Source: CAZMNF01 sp964567595
GTDB taxonomy: Bacteria > Bipolaricaulota > Bipolaricaulia > RBG-16-55-9
Assembly: GCA_964567595.1 (NCBI GenBank)
Contig: CAZMNF010000032.1
Location: forward strand, 1 to 25,316
Reading direction: 5' to 3'
DNA length: 25,316 bases
In this document: positions 1 through 7,623 of the stretch, piece after piece
Layout: each line of letters begins with the position of its first letter
Numbering within the stretch: the first letter of the stretch is position 1
The notes under the pieces: generated by a model
The model's input: the letters and a program-made list of their open reading frames with translations, nothing else
Databases searched by the model: none
Told to the model about the DNA's origin: nothing
Position numbers and translations under genes: made by a program

Positions 1-218
1 CTATCTCCGGGCCCTCGGCCCCGCGGCACCGCCCGCGACCGCGGCGAACGCCTGATCCGTCCGAAACGCTCGCCACTCGTTCGGCGACGGCAAGCTGCGC
101 CGCTCGGCATTTCCTGGCCGAGGCGCTCCGGGTCCCCATTCTCGACGGACGAGGCTTCGAGCTGAGCCGAGCGCGGCTCGACGTCGGGGGCCGTTCCGTC
201 GTCGAAAAATCCGTTCTG

Positions 219-248
219 TTGGCACTCGGCGAGCCGATACGATATAAA
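219..248 (+). promoter_or_regulatory. sigma-70-type promoter of prcA-pafA, probably leaderless
   Basis: TTGGCA at 219-224, an 18-nt spacer, and TATAAA at 243-248 (5/6 matches to each consensus box). Only 9 nt separate the -10 box from the prcA ATG and there is no Shine-Dalgarno sequence, so transcription would begin at or within a few bases of the start codon. The 257 bases before prcA hold no convincing complete gene. One + frame is open from the window edge into prcA without a stop, so an upstream extension is not formally excluded. Confidence 0.55.
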
Positions 249-257
249 GTGTGGACC

Positions 258-1043
258 ATGGCATACACGCCCTACGACTGGCAACAGACGCTCAGCCAAA
301 AGGCCGACTACGCCGACGATCGCCTATGGGGCGGCAGCCCCGTCGTCGCCGTGAGCGCCGACGACGGGATCGTCCTGCTCACCACGCAACGATCCCAGCG
401 GAAGCTCTTTGAAATCTACGATCAGCTCGCGTTCGCCGGCATCGGCACGCCCTCGGACCTGGAGGCCGTGCGCGTGCGGGCGGTCGACTTCGCCCACGCG
501 GAGGGCTATCAGCGCAGCCCCGAGGACGTGTCCATCCAGCGCGTCGTCGGGTTCGCCATCAGCCCGCTGCTGAAACAGGCGTATGCCGATCCGATGCGGC
601 TGCCGCTCGTGCTGCGCGGGGTGTTCACCCAGCTCGGCCACGTTCCCGACGACGATCTGTTCTACGTGCTCAACTACGACGGCGATTTCGTCGCCCGAAG
701 CCGCTACGGCGTTGCCGCCGGCGCCAGCCTAGCCGAGGACCACATGCAGGCAGCCCTCGACGAGCGGATCGGATCCGGGGCCGACGACGACGCGACCATG
801 CCCAGACGCGAGGACGCCTTGGCGTTGGCGATTACGGCCTGGTCGGCCGGCCAGTGGGCCCTGACGACCGGCGGCGCCGAGGGCGAGACGATCGACCTGC
901 CCGATGCGAGCGAATTGAATCGAGCGCTGACGGAGGCCTTGGAGACCGAGACGCTCGAGGCCAGCATCCTCGAACGGGACACCGACCGCGAACGCCACCT
1001 GCGCGAGCTCTCGCGCACCGACCTGGAGCCGTTCTTGCCATAG
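258..1043 (+). CDS. prcA: 20S proteasome alpha subunit (bacterial, UBact-type)
   Basis: This is a structural alpha subunit of the bacterial 20S proteasome. Seven such subunits form each outer ring that gates the chamber of catalytic beta subunits. The product is 261 aa, normal for the family. The N-terminal half carries the divergent alpha-subunit pattern I associate with non-actinobacterial proteasomes: GGSPVVAV near residue 35, LLTTQRSQRKLFEIYDQLAF near 50-70, then a segment around residues 88-107 containing AHAEGYQRSPEDVS. No catalytic N-terminal Thr is expected. The ATG at 258 was chosen because the family begins just before the PYDWxQ motif and a promoter lies immediately upstream. pafA follows after 8 nt, the usual prcA-pafA order. 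The beta subunit, Dop and the modifier would normally lie upstream, outside the window. The acidic C-terminal 80 residues are less conserved. Assignment rests on remembered family features and on the pafA neighbour. Confidence 0.85.
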   Translation: MAYTPYDWQQTLSQKADYADDRLWGGSPVVAVSADDGIVLLTTQRSQRKLFEIYDQLAFAGIGTPSDLEAVRVRAVDFAHAEGYQRSPEDVSIQRVVGFAISPLLKQAYADPMRLPLVLRGVFTQLGHVPDDDLFYVLNYDGDFVARSRYGVAAGASLAEDHMQAALDERIGSGADDDATMPRREDALALAITAWSAGQWALTTGGAEGETIDLPDASELNRALTEALETETLEASILERDTDRERHLRELSRTDLEPFLP

Positions 1044-1051
1044 GAGGAGTC

Positions 1052-2530
1052 ATGGAACGTATCTGCGGCATCGAGACCGAGTTCGGCTGTTTGGTCCGCG
1101 ACCCTGCACTCGGCGATCCGGACGAGGTCGTCGAGATCGTCAAGGACCAAGCGTTCCAGAACGGCCGCTGGGGCCTGATCGACCGTCACGCCCGCGACGC
1201 GTTCTTCGAGCCCGCCGAAGCCGGCGGGTTCCTCGTCAACGGCGGGCGGCTCTACGTCGACGTGGTCGGCAGCCATCTGGAGTACGCCTCGCCCGAGTGC
1301 ACCGCCATCGACGACCTCATCGCCTACAACAAAGCGGGCCAGCGCCTGCTGGTGAAGCTCGTGGACGAGCTCGACTGGCGCGAGCGCGTCAGCTTCCACA
1401 ACAACAACGTCGACCACTACGGCGGCCACACGTTCGGCTGCCACGAGAACTACTCGCTCGATCCGCAGACCCATCCCTACGGCCGCGACCTCGGGCCGCT
1501 GATTCCCTTCCTGGTGACCCGGCAGATTTATGCGGGAGCCGGGCGCGTGGGCGGCCACTTGCTCACCGACAACCCCTCCGACATGATCCGCGACATTCGC
1601 GGCCATCGGGCCGACTACGCCTTCCTCGACCAGATCTATGGCGTGGAGCCGCTGGAGGACGTCGACTTCCAGCTCTCCCAGCGCGCCGACCACATCCTCT
1701 ACGTCGCCTCCGGGCGCGTCCGCTTCAGCCGCGCGCTCATCAACCCCAAGTGGGACAGCTTCCAGGACGCCTCCAACTGGCCACGGCTCCACATTCTCTT
1801 CGGCGAGTCCAACCTCTGCGACACGGCGATGTTTTTGAAGATCGGGGCGACCGCGCTCGTGCTGGACGCCATCGAAGCCGGCATCGCGCCGCGGGACCTC
1901 AACCTGGACCGGCCGGTGCGCGGCCGTCACTCCGCCATCCAGCAGATCTCGCACGATCCGGACTGGAAGTGGATCGTCGAGCTCGAGGATGGCCGCACGA
2001 TGAGCGCGATCGACATCCAGCGGCGCTATCTCGAATGCGCCGAGGCGTTCCGCGGCCGCGACGCCGAGACCGACCAGATTCTCGACACCTGGGAGCGCGT
2101 GTTGGACGCGCTGGCCGAGGATCCGCTCCGACTGAGCGCCGATCTGGACTGGGTGGCCAAGTACCAGCTGCTGCAGCTCTATCGGGAATCGGAAGGGCTC
2201 GACTGGGACGACGACGCGCTCCAGAGCCTCGATCTGGAGTACCACAACGCCGATCCGGACAGCGGCCTGTTCCACGCCCTGGAGGCGTCGGGCGACGTGG
2301 AGCGTCGGATCGACGACGCCACGGTTGAGGCAGCTCTGGACGGCGGTCCGCCGACCACGCGCGCCTACGCGCGGGCCCAGCTCGTCAAGGCGCTACGGAC
2401 AGCCCCGGTTCAGGACTATCTCATCGAGTGGGACGGCGTCACGGTCGGAGCCAAGCGGGCCCTCGTCTTCGAGGATCCTTTCGACGACTACGCCGACGAG
2501 GTCCAGCGCTTTCTGAGCCGCTTGCCCTAG
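1052..2530 (+). CDS. pafA: PafA, Pup/UBact-protein ligase
   Basis: This enzyme joins the C-terminal glutamate of a small ubiquitin-like modifier to lysines of target proteins, marking them for the proteasome. It uses ATP and belongs to the glutamine-synthetase-like carboxylate-amine ligases. The product is 492 aa, close to the usual 450-490. The opening GIETEFG (residues 6-12) is the metal/ATP-binding signature. NGGRLYVDVVGSH (63-75) contains D70, which aligns with the catalytic Asp of PafA, followed by LEYASPEC. HNNNVDHYGGHTFGCHENY lies around residues 111-129. The SPEC and GCHENY wording fits PafA better than the deamidase Dop, but the loop before the catalytic Asp is longer than in actinobacterial PafA, with one extra residue between Asp and GSH. 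Start: AGGAG sits 4-5 nt before ATG. It is co-transcribed with prcA. Confidence is high for the family and somewhat lower for ligase versus deamidase. Confidence 0.9.
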   Translation: MERICGIETEFGCLVRDPALGDPDEVVEIVKDQAFQNGRWGLIDRHARDAFFEPAEAGGFLVNGGRLYVDVVGSHLEYASPECTAIDDLIAYNKAGQRLLVKLVDELDWRERVSFHNNNVDHYGGHTFGCHENYSLDPQTHPYGRDLGPLIPFLVTRQIYAGAGRVGGHLLTDNPSDMIRDIRGHRADYAFLDQIYGVEPLEDVDFQLSQRADHILYVASGRVRFSRALINPKWDSFQDASNWPRLHILFGESNLCDTAMFLKIGATALVLDAIEAGIAPRDLNLDRPVRGRHSAIQQISHDPDWKWIVELEDGRTMSAIDIQRRYLECAEAFRGRDAETDQILDTWERVLDALAEDPLRLSADLDWVAKYQLLQLYRESEGLDWDDDALQSLDLEYHNADPDSGLFHALEASGDVERRIDDATVEAALDGGPPTTRAYARAQLVKALRTAPVQDYLIEWDGVTVGAKRALVFEDPFDDYADEVQRFLSRLP

Positions 2531-2630
2531 CGCTCATCCCAGCCGATGCCCGTGCGCGGCGGACCTCCGATCGAGCCGGGTGGATCGTTGCGCGTTATCT
2601 GCTTACGATTCGTTGTCGTGGTAGTTTCCA

Positions 2631-2685
2631 CCGATGCCGACGAGGAGCACTGAGCCCGCATGAGCACGGACGTGATGAGCCTGGT
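2631..2685 (+). repeat. 55-bp direct repeat, copy 1 (left flank of N gap)
   Basis: Identical over 55 bases to 2786-2840, the right flank of the gap. Most likely an unresolved contig overlap and not a biological repeat. Confidence 0.9.
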
Positions 2686-2785
2686 NNNNNNNNNNNNNNN
2701 NNNNNNNNNNNNNNNNNNNNNNNNNNNNNNNNNNNNNNNNNNNNNNNNNNNNNNNNNNNNNNNNNNNNNNNNNNNNNNNNNNNNN

Positions 2786-2840
2786 CCGATGCCGACGAGG
2801 AGCACTGAGCCCGCATGAGCACGGACGTGATGAGCCTGGT
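2786..2840 (+). repeat. 55-bp direct repeat, copy 2 (right flank of N gap)
   Basis: Identical over 55 bases to 2631-2685. See copy 1. Confidence 0.9.
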
Positions 2841-2934
2841 GTGCTCCCTCAACGGCATGGTCAAGGGGGAGTTCGTCCTCCGACTGACCGAGAGCAATGA
2901 AGAGGAGGGCCGGGCTGCCTCCGTCCGGTGGTGA
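2815..2934 (+). CDS. possible 39-aa small protein of unknown function
   Basis: This is a short frame beginning MSTDVMSLVCSLNG and ending RAASVRW, just after the N gap. It starts inside the duplicated 55-mer, so the same ATG also occurs before the gap at 2660. A GAGGAG lies 14 nt upstream of the ATG, too far for a normal ribosome binding site, and there is no clear promoter. I do not recognise the peptide. It lacks the C-terminal GGE/GGQ of Pup and the acidic end expected for UBact, so it is not an obvious modifier for the neighbouring ligase. It could equally be chance. Confidence 0.2.
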   Translation: MSTDVMSLVCSLNGMVKGEFVLRLTESNEEEGRAASVRW

Positions 2935-2988
2935 GAGGGGAAGGAGATGTGCGAACAACCCGACCCAACGCCCATTCTATCGCCAGGT

Positions 2989-3018
2989 TTGGCCACATGC
3001 CAGCCGAACGGCTAAACT
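2989..3018 (+). promoter_or_regulatory. putative promoter of holA with a palindromic spacer
   Basis: TTGGCC (2989-2994), an 18-nt spacer, then TAAACT (3013-3018), each 4/6 to consensus. The spacer contains the perfect palindrome AGCCGAACGGCT (3002-3013), which abuts the -10 box and could be an operator. The predicted leader is only about 10 nt and has no Shine-Dalgarno sequence. Confidence 0.35.
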
Positions 3019-3035
3019 GACGAATCGCAACCCCT

Positions 3036-4031
3036 ATGAGCGTTGAACTCTACACGGGCGACGCGTGGCGCCGCGGGCGCGCCATCCGTCGACGCAAAGA
3101 GCAGCTGAACGAGTCGAGTTCCCCGTCATGGAGCGAAGCCCGCTTCGACGGCGAGTCGTTCTCGCTGGCCCGTTGCCTCGAAGCTTTGCAGGCGCACGCG
3201 CTCTTTGACGACGCGATCCTGATCCACGTCACCCGAGCCGACAAGCTCTCCGAGGACGCGGCCGAGGGCTTGGCTCGCGCGATCGAGCGCGGCTTGCCCG
3301 ACTCGCGCCTGCTCGTCGTCGAAGCCGACAACCTCGACAAGCGCAAGACGCTGTTCAAGACCATCAAGGCCCGCGGCGAGATCCACGACCATCCCGCCCC
3401 CAACCGGCGCGACCTGCCGAACGCCGTCAAGGGCCTGTTGGACGAGCACCGTCTGGAGCTCTCGCGCGACGCGTTCCGCTATCTGTTGGAGAGCGTGGAG
3501 AGCGACCTCTCGCGCATGGCCCAGGAGATCGACAAACTGTCCATCTACGCCGGAGGCATCGCCCAACGGACGTTGGAGGTGGCGGATCTGCGCGGCGTGC
3601 TGTTCCACGACCGCGGCGGCGACGTCTTCGCCGCGCTGGACGCCTGGATCGAGCGGAGGCCCGACGCCGCTGCACGCCTGCGCGAGCTGCTCGCCGGCGG
3701 CGAGGACGCAGGGAAGATCTTCTTTCTGCTGGCGGGCCAGGTCCGCTCCCTGCTGCAGGTCCAGTCGCTCGCAGCCGCGAACGCGAGCAACGACGAGATC
3801 GCCCGCCGCACGGGGACGTTCAAGTGGCTCGTGGGCAAGCGCCGCAAGCAGGTCGCGTCACTGAGCGAAGCCGAACTGGTCGGGCTGCTCCAACGTCTGC
3901 ACGCCGAGGACGCCCTGATCAAACGCGGCGCGCGCGAGCCGGAAGAGTCGCTCTGGGCGGTGCTCATCGCCTGGACGGCCGGCCCCTTAGAACCGACGTC
4001 GGGGGCCGCATCCGTCGACGCTCTCCCCTGA
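3036..4031 (+). CDS. holA: DNA polymerase III delta subunit
   Basis: Delta opens the sliding-clamp ring within the clamp-loader complex. The 331-aa product has the family's three-part layout: an N-terminal AAA-like domain without a Walker A motif (residues 1 to about 140, with VELYTGDAWRRGRAI at the start and LLVVEADNLDKRKTLFK in the middle), a short helical domain II (DLSRMAQEIDKLSIYAGG, about 158-175), and a C-terminal collar domain (DVFAALDAWIERRPDAAARL onwards, then FLLAGQVRSLLQV). The usual length is 330-345 aa. ATG at 3036 is chosen because the conserved first strand begins directly after it; no Shine-Dalgarno sequence is visible. It stands alone here and converges on secF, with 14 nt between the stop codons and no terminator hairpin. 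Confidence 0.88.
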   Translation: MSVELYTGDAWRRGRAIRRRKEQLNESSSPSWSEARFDGESFSLARCLEALQAHALFDDAILIHVTRADKLSEDAAEGLARAIERGLPDSRLLVVEADNLDKRKTLFKTIKARGEIHDHPAPNRRDLPNAVKGLLDEHRLELSRDAFRYLLESVESDLSRMAQEIDKLSIYAGGIAQRTLEVADLRGVLFHDRGGDVFAALDAWIERRPDAAARLRELLAGGEDAGKIFFLLAGQVRSLLQVQSLAAANASNDEIARRTGTFKWLVGKRRKQVASLSEAELVGLLQRLHAEDALIKRGAREPEESLWAVLIAWTAGPLEPTSGAASVDALP

Positions 4032-4045
4032 GAGAGCGGAGCGGC

Positions 4046-5080
4046 TCAGGAACTCTGCGCCTGTTGTTCGACCGTCGTCTGGTCGGGGGAGCTGCTCGGC
4101 GAGACCGAGCGCCCGATCATCGATCCGCCGCGGCCGGCCCAAAGGACGAGCAACGGGCTAGCGACGAAGATCGAGGAGTAGGTCCCGACCAGGATGCCGA
4201 CCATCAGCGCGAACGCAAAGTCAAACAGCACCGACCCGCCGAAGAAGAGGATCGACAGCACCACCAGCAGCGTCGTCGTCGACGTGACGACGGTGCGACT
4301 GAGGACCTGGTTGATGGCGCGATTGACCAGGTCGTAGAGCCCGCTGCGCCGTTCCTTGCGCAGGTTCTCCCGGATGCGGTCAAAGACGACGACGGTGTCG
4401 GTCAGCGAATAGCCGGCCAGGGTCAGCACGGCCGTCATGATCAGCAGCGTGAACTCCGTGGGCACGACGAAGTTCTTGAGCCACATGATCCCGATCACGG
4501 CCAGGACGTCGTGGAACATGGCGACCGTGGCCGCGACGCCGAACTTCGGGTCGAAGCGGAAGCCGACGTAGATGATGATCCCGAGGATGGCGTAGATAAT
4601 GGCCCAAATGGCCTTCTGGCGCAGCTCCGAGCCGATCGCCGGCCCGATGGAGGTGTTGCTGCTGTCGGTGATGGCGTTGTCCGGGAAGGTGCCCGCCATG
4701 ATCTCCCGAACGCGGTCGGCCGCCTCGCCGACCTCCAGGTCGCTGACGGCGTCCTGCTTCAACTGCACGATGAGGCGATAGCCGCCCGCGCCCTCCGCGT
4801 GGGTCACCTGGGCGTTGCCGAACCCTTCCTCGGCCAACGCCTGTCGAGCCTGCTGGATGGCGACCTCCTCCTCGAAGTCGAGCGTCACGGACGTCCCGCC
4901 CGTGAACTCGATGCCGAGGTTCGCCGTGCCGGTGACGAAGATCTGGGTTGCCGCGACCAGGCCGAGCCCCACCAGCACGATGGAGACGACGAGGGCGATG
5001 CGGCGCCGGCTCAGGAAGTCGACGTTCGTGTTGCCGAGAATCTGGAACATGCGCGGCTGTTGGGGTCCCCCCGCGCTCAT
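4046..5080 (-). CDS. secF: protein translocase subunit SecF
   Basis: SecF is the inner-membrane partner of SecD. The complex uses the proton-motive force to pull exported proteins through SecYEG. The 344-aa product has a first transmembrane helix at about 27-48, the SecF signature GIEFTGG at 56-62, a periplasmic domain to about residue 180, then five further helices in the RND-like fold, with FDRIRENLRKERRSGL typical of the conserved cytoplasmic loop. It overlaps the end of secD by four bases (ATGA), with AAGGAGG 8 nt before its start codon inside secD. The C-terminal tail is polar and variable. This is the last gene of the yajC-secD-secF operon. Confidence 0.95.
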   Translation of the reverse strand: MSAGGPQQPRMFQILGNTNVDFLSRRRIALVVSIVLVGLGLVAATQIFVTGTANLGIEFTGGTSVTLDFEEEVAIQQARQALAEEGFGNAQVTHAEGAGGYRLIVQLKQDAVSDLEVGEAADRVREIMAGTFPDNAITDSSNTSIGPAIGSELRQKAIWAIIYAILGIIIYVGFRFDPKFGVAATVAMFHDVLAVIGIMWLKNFVVPTEFTLLIMTAVLTLAGYSLTDTVVVFDRIRENLRKERRSGLYDLVNRAINQVLSRTVVTSTTTLLVVLSILFFGGSVLFDFAFALMVGILVGTYSSIFVASPLLVLWAGRGGSMIGRSVSPSSSPDQTTVEQQAQSS

Positions 5081-6444
5081 ATGCTCAGCCTCCTTGGCTC
5101 GCTGTCCTTGATGACGTCAAACGCCAGGCGCGTCCCCGCCAGCGCGGTGAAGAGGTTGATGACCAGGCCGATGCTGAGCGTCGTGGCAAAGCCCTGGATC
5201 GGCCCCGTCCCGAACGTAAACAGGATCAAGGCGGTCACGAGCGCCGTCACGTTGGAGTCGACGATCGTCCAGATCGCCCGATCGTAGCCATAGTCGATCG
5301 AGGCCCGGACGGTCTTGCCCGAGCGCAGCTCCTCACGGACGCGCTCGAAGATGAGCACGTTGTTGTCCACGCCGATGCCGATGGTCAGGATCAGCCCCGC
5401 GATGCCCGGCAGCGTCCACGTCGCGTCCAGAAGCATCATGGCGGCCACGAGCACGAGCACGTTCAACAGGATCGTCAAGTCAGCGATGACGCCGGCCAGG
5501 CGATAGTAGACGACCATGAACAACAGGATCAGCACGGCCGCCAGCACCGTGGCGAAAACGCCGCTGTCGATGGAGTCCTGGCCGATATTCGGCCCGATGT
5601 TGTTCTCCTGGATGACCCGGACGGGAATGGGCAGGTTGCCGGAGCGCAGCACAATGGACAGGTTGCGGGCTTCGTCGATGCTGGACAGGCCCGTGATCGA
5701 GGTGCCGCCTTTGATGGAGCGCCAGCCGGATTGCGCCTCGTTGACGATCCCTTGTGAAATGCGCGGAGCGCTCTGTACGGCGCCGTCGAGGATGATGGCG
5801 AGCCGATCGTCGACCTGGAGGGTGCCATCAGTCAGGTACTGCTGGAACTCCCGGGCGCCGTCGTCCGTGAACGTCAGTTGGACGACGTAGGGGCTCGTCG
5901 CCCCACCGCCGGGCTGGCTCGCCTGCGCGGACGTCGACTCGATCTCAGCGCCGGTCATGAGGGGCTCTTGGGGGACGACGAGGAACTCCTCTCGCCCGCC
6001 CGCGGTGTAAGGGCCCACGATCTCCTGAGTCGGCGACGGCGAGAGCGAGTCGCGCGACGGAGCGGCGTTGACGACCTCCTTGAACACGAGGAAGCCGCGC
6101 CGTTCAATCAGATTGCGTAACTGCCGCGGCTGTTCGCACGACCCGGTCGCCGGACAGGGAATCTCCACCCAGACGCGCCGGTTGCCCGCTTGGGTCACAG
6201 TGGTTTCGGCCAGGCCCGTCTGATCGACGCGGAAGCGGATGGTGTCCACGATGCGGTCCATGGCCTCGGCCTGGGTCAAGTCCGTCTCCTCGAGCCGGTC
6301 CGTCTGGGCCTCCAACAGCATCATGACCCCGCCGCGGAGGTCGAGCCCCAAGATCGGCTCTTTGAGCTGAATGACCACGAGCGAGCCCACGAGCACGAGC
6401 ACGATCAGGGCCGCTCGGGTCCAGCGGGCCGTGTCCCAGTTCAT
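5077..6444 (-). CDS. secD: protein translocase subunit SecD
   Basis: SecD works with SecF and YajC to complete protein export across the inner membrane. The 455-aa product has an N-terminal helix (about 11-27), the SecD signature GLDLRGG at 33-39, a large periplasmic P1 region (about residues 40-280), then five helices beginning near residue 290 with the conserved ANGLIGLTIGIGVDxNVLIFER-like element (here ILTIGIGVDNNVLIFERVRE). At 455 aa it is at the compact end; some Gram-negative SecDs exceed 600. The start overlaps the yajC stop by ATGA and has GAAGGAG upstream. The periplasmic CPATGSCEQPR segment holds a Cys pair that may be a disulfide. Confidence 0.95.
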   Translation of the reverse strand: MNWDTARWTRAALIVLVLVGSLVVIQLKEPILGLDLRGGVMMLLEAQTDRLEETDLTQAEAMDRIVDTIRFRVDQTGLAETTVTQAGNRRVWVEIPCPATGSCEQPRQLRNLIERRGFLVFKEVVNAAPSRDSLSPSPTQEIVGPYTAGGREEFLVVPQEPLMTGAEIESTSAQASQPGGGATSPYVVQLTFTDDGAREFQQYLTDGTLQVDDRLAIILDGAVQSAPRISQGIVNEAQSGWRSIKGGTSITGLSSIDEARNLSIVLRSGNLPIPVRVIQENNIGPNIGQDSIDSGVFATVLAAVLILLFMVVYYRLAGVIADLTILLNVLVLVAAMMLLDATWTLPGIAGLILTIGIGVDNNVLIFERVREELRSGKTVRASIDYGYDRAIWTIVDSNVTALVTALILFTFGTGPIQGFATTLSIGLVINLFTALAGTRLAFDVIKDSEPRRLSI

Positions 6445-6737
6445 GAGGCGAGCTCCTTCGCCTCCGACGTCGAGTCGGCCATCGAGTCGCGCTCCGCGAC
6501 GCTGTCCTTGACCAGCTTCACCGTCATGCCGTCGGCCACCTCCAACCAGATGCGGTCTTGCTCGACCTTCTTGATAACCCCACAGATGCCGCCGACTGTG
6601 ACGATTTTGTCTCCGCGCTTGAGGCTGTCGACCAGCTCACGGTGCTGCTGACGGCGGCGCCGTTCGGGGCGGATGAGGAAGAGATAGAAGACCCCGAACA
6701 TCACCAGTAGGAAGACGAGTGTCGTTGCGAGCTCCAT
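6441..6737 (-). CDS. yajC: preprotein translocase subunit YajC
   Basis: This is a small accessory membrane protein of the SecDF complex. The 98-aa product has a single transmembrane helix at about 5-24, the family motif FLIRPERRRRQQH directly after it, then a cytoplasmic domain with LKRGDKIVTVGGICGVI. The length is normal (about 90-115 aa). AGGGGG about 10 nt before ATG supports the start. It leads the yajC-secD-secF operon behind a strong-looking promoter. Confidence 0.95.
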   Translation of the reverse strand: MELATTLVFLLVMFGVFYLFLIRPERRRRQQHRELVDSLKRGDKIVTVGGICGVIKKVEQDRIWLEVADGMTVKLVKDSVAERDSMADSTSEAKELAS

Positions 6738-6769
6738 GAAAAAAGTTCCCCCTTGCGGGACGTCGACCC

Positions 6770-6798
6770 ATTATACTCATGCGCGGAGGGCTCGCCAA
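6770..6798 (-). promoter_or_regulatory. promoter of yajC-secD-secF
   Basis: On the minus strand: TTGGCG (6798-6793), a 17-nt spacer, then a perfect TATAAT (6775-6770). The predicted start near 6763 leaves a leader of about 26 nt that includes the AGGGGG ribosome binding site. Confidence 0.75.
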
Positions 6799-6877
6799 CG
6801 GTTTGACCGCGAGCCTTCGCAACGATGTCGCGCCCCCGTCCGAGCGCGGCGCTGCCCCGCTGGCCCCACGCAGGCCG

Positions 6878-7459
6878 CTAGTCCGTCACCTTGGCGGTGA
6901 CGATCCCTCGCTGGCTCTGATACTTCCCCTTGCGGTCGGTGTAGGAGATCTCGCACGCCTCCTCGGCCGGGAAGAAGATCATCTGCGCGATCCCTTCCCC
7001 CGCGTAGATCTTGGCCGGCAGCGGCGAGGTGTTGGAGACCTCGATGACGAGCTGGCCCTCCCACTCCGGCTCGGCGGGGGTGATGTTGACGACGATGCCG
7101 GCGCGGGCGTACGTCGACTTCCCCAGACAGATCGCCAGCACGTCGCGAGGGATGCGAAAGTATTCCACGGAATGCCCCAGGGCGAACGAGTTCGGCGGAA
7201 TGATGCAGACTTCGCCCTTGTGGTCCACGAACGAGTTCGGATCGAAGGATTTCGGGTCGACGACGATCTGACGGCCCTCGGCGATGAGGCTGGTGTTGAC
7301 GCTGTTGAAAATCTTGAACTCGTCGCTGATGCGCATGTCGTAGCCGTAGCTGGACAGGCCATAGGAAATGACCCCCTGGCTCACCTGGCCGTCGACGAAG
7401 GGCTCGATCATGTTGTGCGACTCGCACATCTCGCGAATCCAGCGGTCGTTCTTCGGCAT
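6878..7459 (-). CDS. dcd: dCTP deaminase
   Basis: Converts dCTP to dUTP, a step towards dTTP. It forms a homotrimer related to dUTPase. The 193-aa product carries the family core: GYDMRISDEF (39-48), IIPPNSFALGHSVEYFRIP (86-104), GKSTYARAGIVVNITPAEPE (113-132), then LVIEVSN with E140 aligning with the catalytic glutamate, and AKIYAGEGIAQMIFF (149-163). This is the subfamily with GKSTYAR in place of the E. coli GRSSLAR. I start at ATG 7459, with purine-rich GGAAGG and GGAGGGGG upstream; an extension to 7501 is possible in frame but adds only an Arg-rich tail not seen in the family. A dCTP deaminase that also hydrolyses dUTP is an alternative I cannot separate by eye. Confidence 0.9.
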   Translation of the reverse strand: MPKNDRWIREMCESHNMIEPFVDGQVSQGVISYGLSSYGYDMRISDEFKIFNSVNTSLIAEGRQIVVDPKSFDPNSFVDHKGEVCIIPPNSFALGHSVEYFRIPRDVLAICLGKSTYARAGIVVNITPAEPEWEGQLVIEVSNTSPLPAKIYAGEGIAQMIFFPAEEACEISYTDRKGKYQSQRGIVTAKVTD

Positions 7460-7515
7460 CCTTCCATTCCCCCTCCGAAACCGCCGCGCCGATACGGACA
7501 CGGACGATGGCCCCG

Positions 7516-7521
7516 ATTATA
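7516..7521 (-). promoter_or_regulatory. -10 box of a dcd promoter
   Basis: A perfect TATAAT on the minus strand, 57 nt before the dcd start codon. No good -35 box stands 16-18 nt further up, so an activator or another spacing may be used. The palindrome TTCCTAGGAA lies about 90 nt upstream of it, between dcd and mgtE. Confidence 0.45.
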
Positions 7522-7623
7522 GGAAGTGCGGCCGCGTCGAGCGACCCACGCCGACCGACCGCCCGCCGCGTTGGGCCGACCTCACGCCCAGAGATCATCC
7601 CCTTGTTCCTAGGAATCAGCGGG

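Larger units (their letters stand above)
2531..3035. other. intergenic stretch with a 100-N gap and duplicated 55-bp flanks
   Basis: These 505 bases between pafA and holA contain N at 2686-2785. The 55 bases before the gap (2631-2685) are identical to the 55 bases after it (2786-2840). Two contig ends sharing one 55-mer and joined by a fixed 100-N spacer would give this picture. Removing the duplication would leave about 350 bases. No RNA gene or solid protein gene is visible. A weak 39-codon frame at 2815-2934 is listed separately. Confidence 0.85.

Noticed and set aside
1..264. Minus-strand frame at the left edge, Arg-rich
   Set aside because: No motifs, and it overlaps the prcA promoter and start.
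704..2275. Long open frame on the minus strand, 523 codons, opposite pafA
   Set aside because: High GC leaves antisense frames open. The + strand has full PafA motifs, and the antisense product matches nothing and is rich in repeated Val, Ala and Glu.
2815..2934. The small frame after pafA as a Pup or UBact modifier
   Set aside because: The C-terminus is SVRW, without the terminal Gly-Gly-Glu/Gln or equivalent, and the modifier gene normally lies upstream of prcB.
3824..5757. Large + strand frames across secF and secD
   Set aside because: Shadows of the strongly motif-supported secF and secD on the minus strand.
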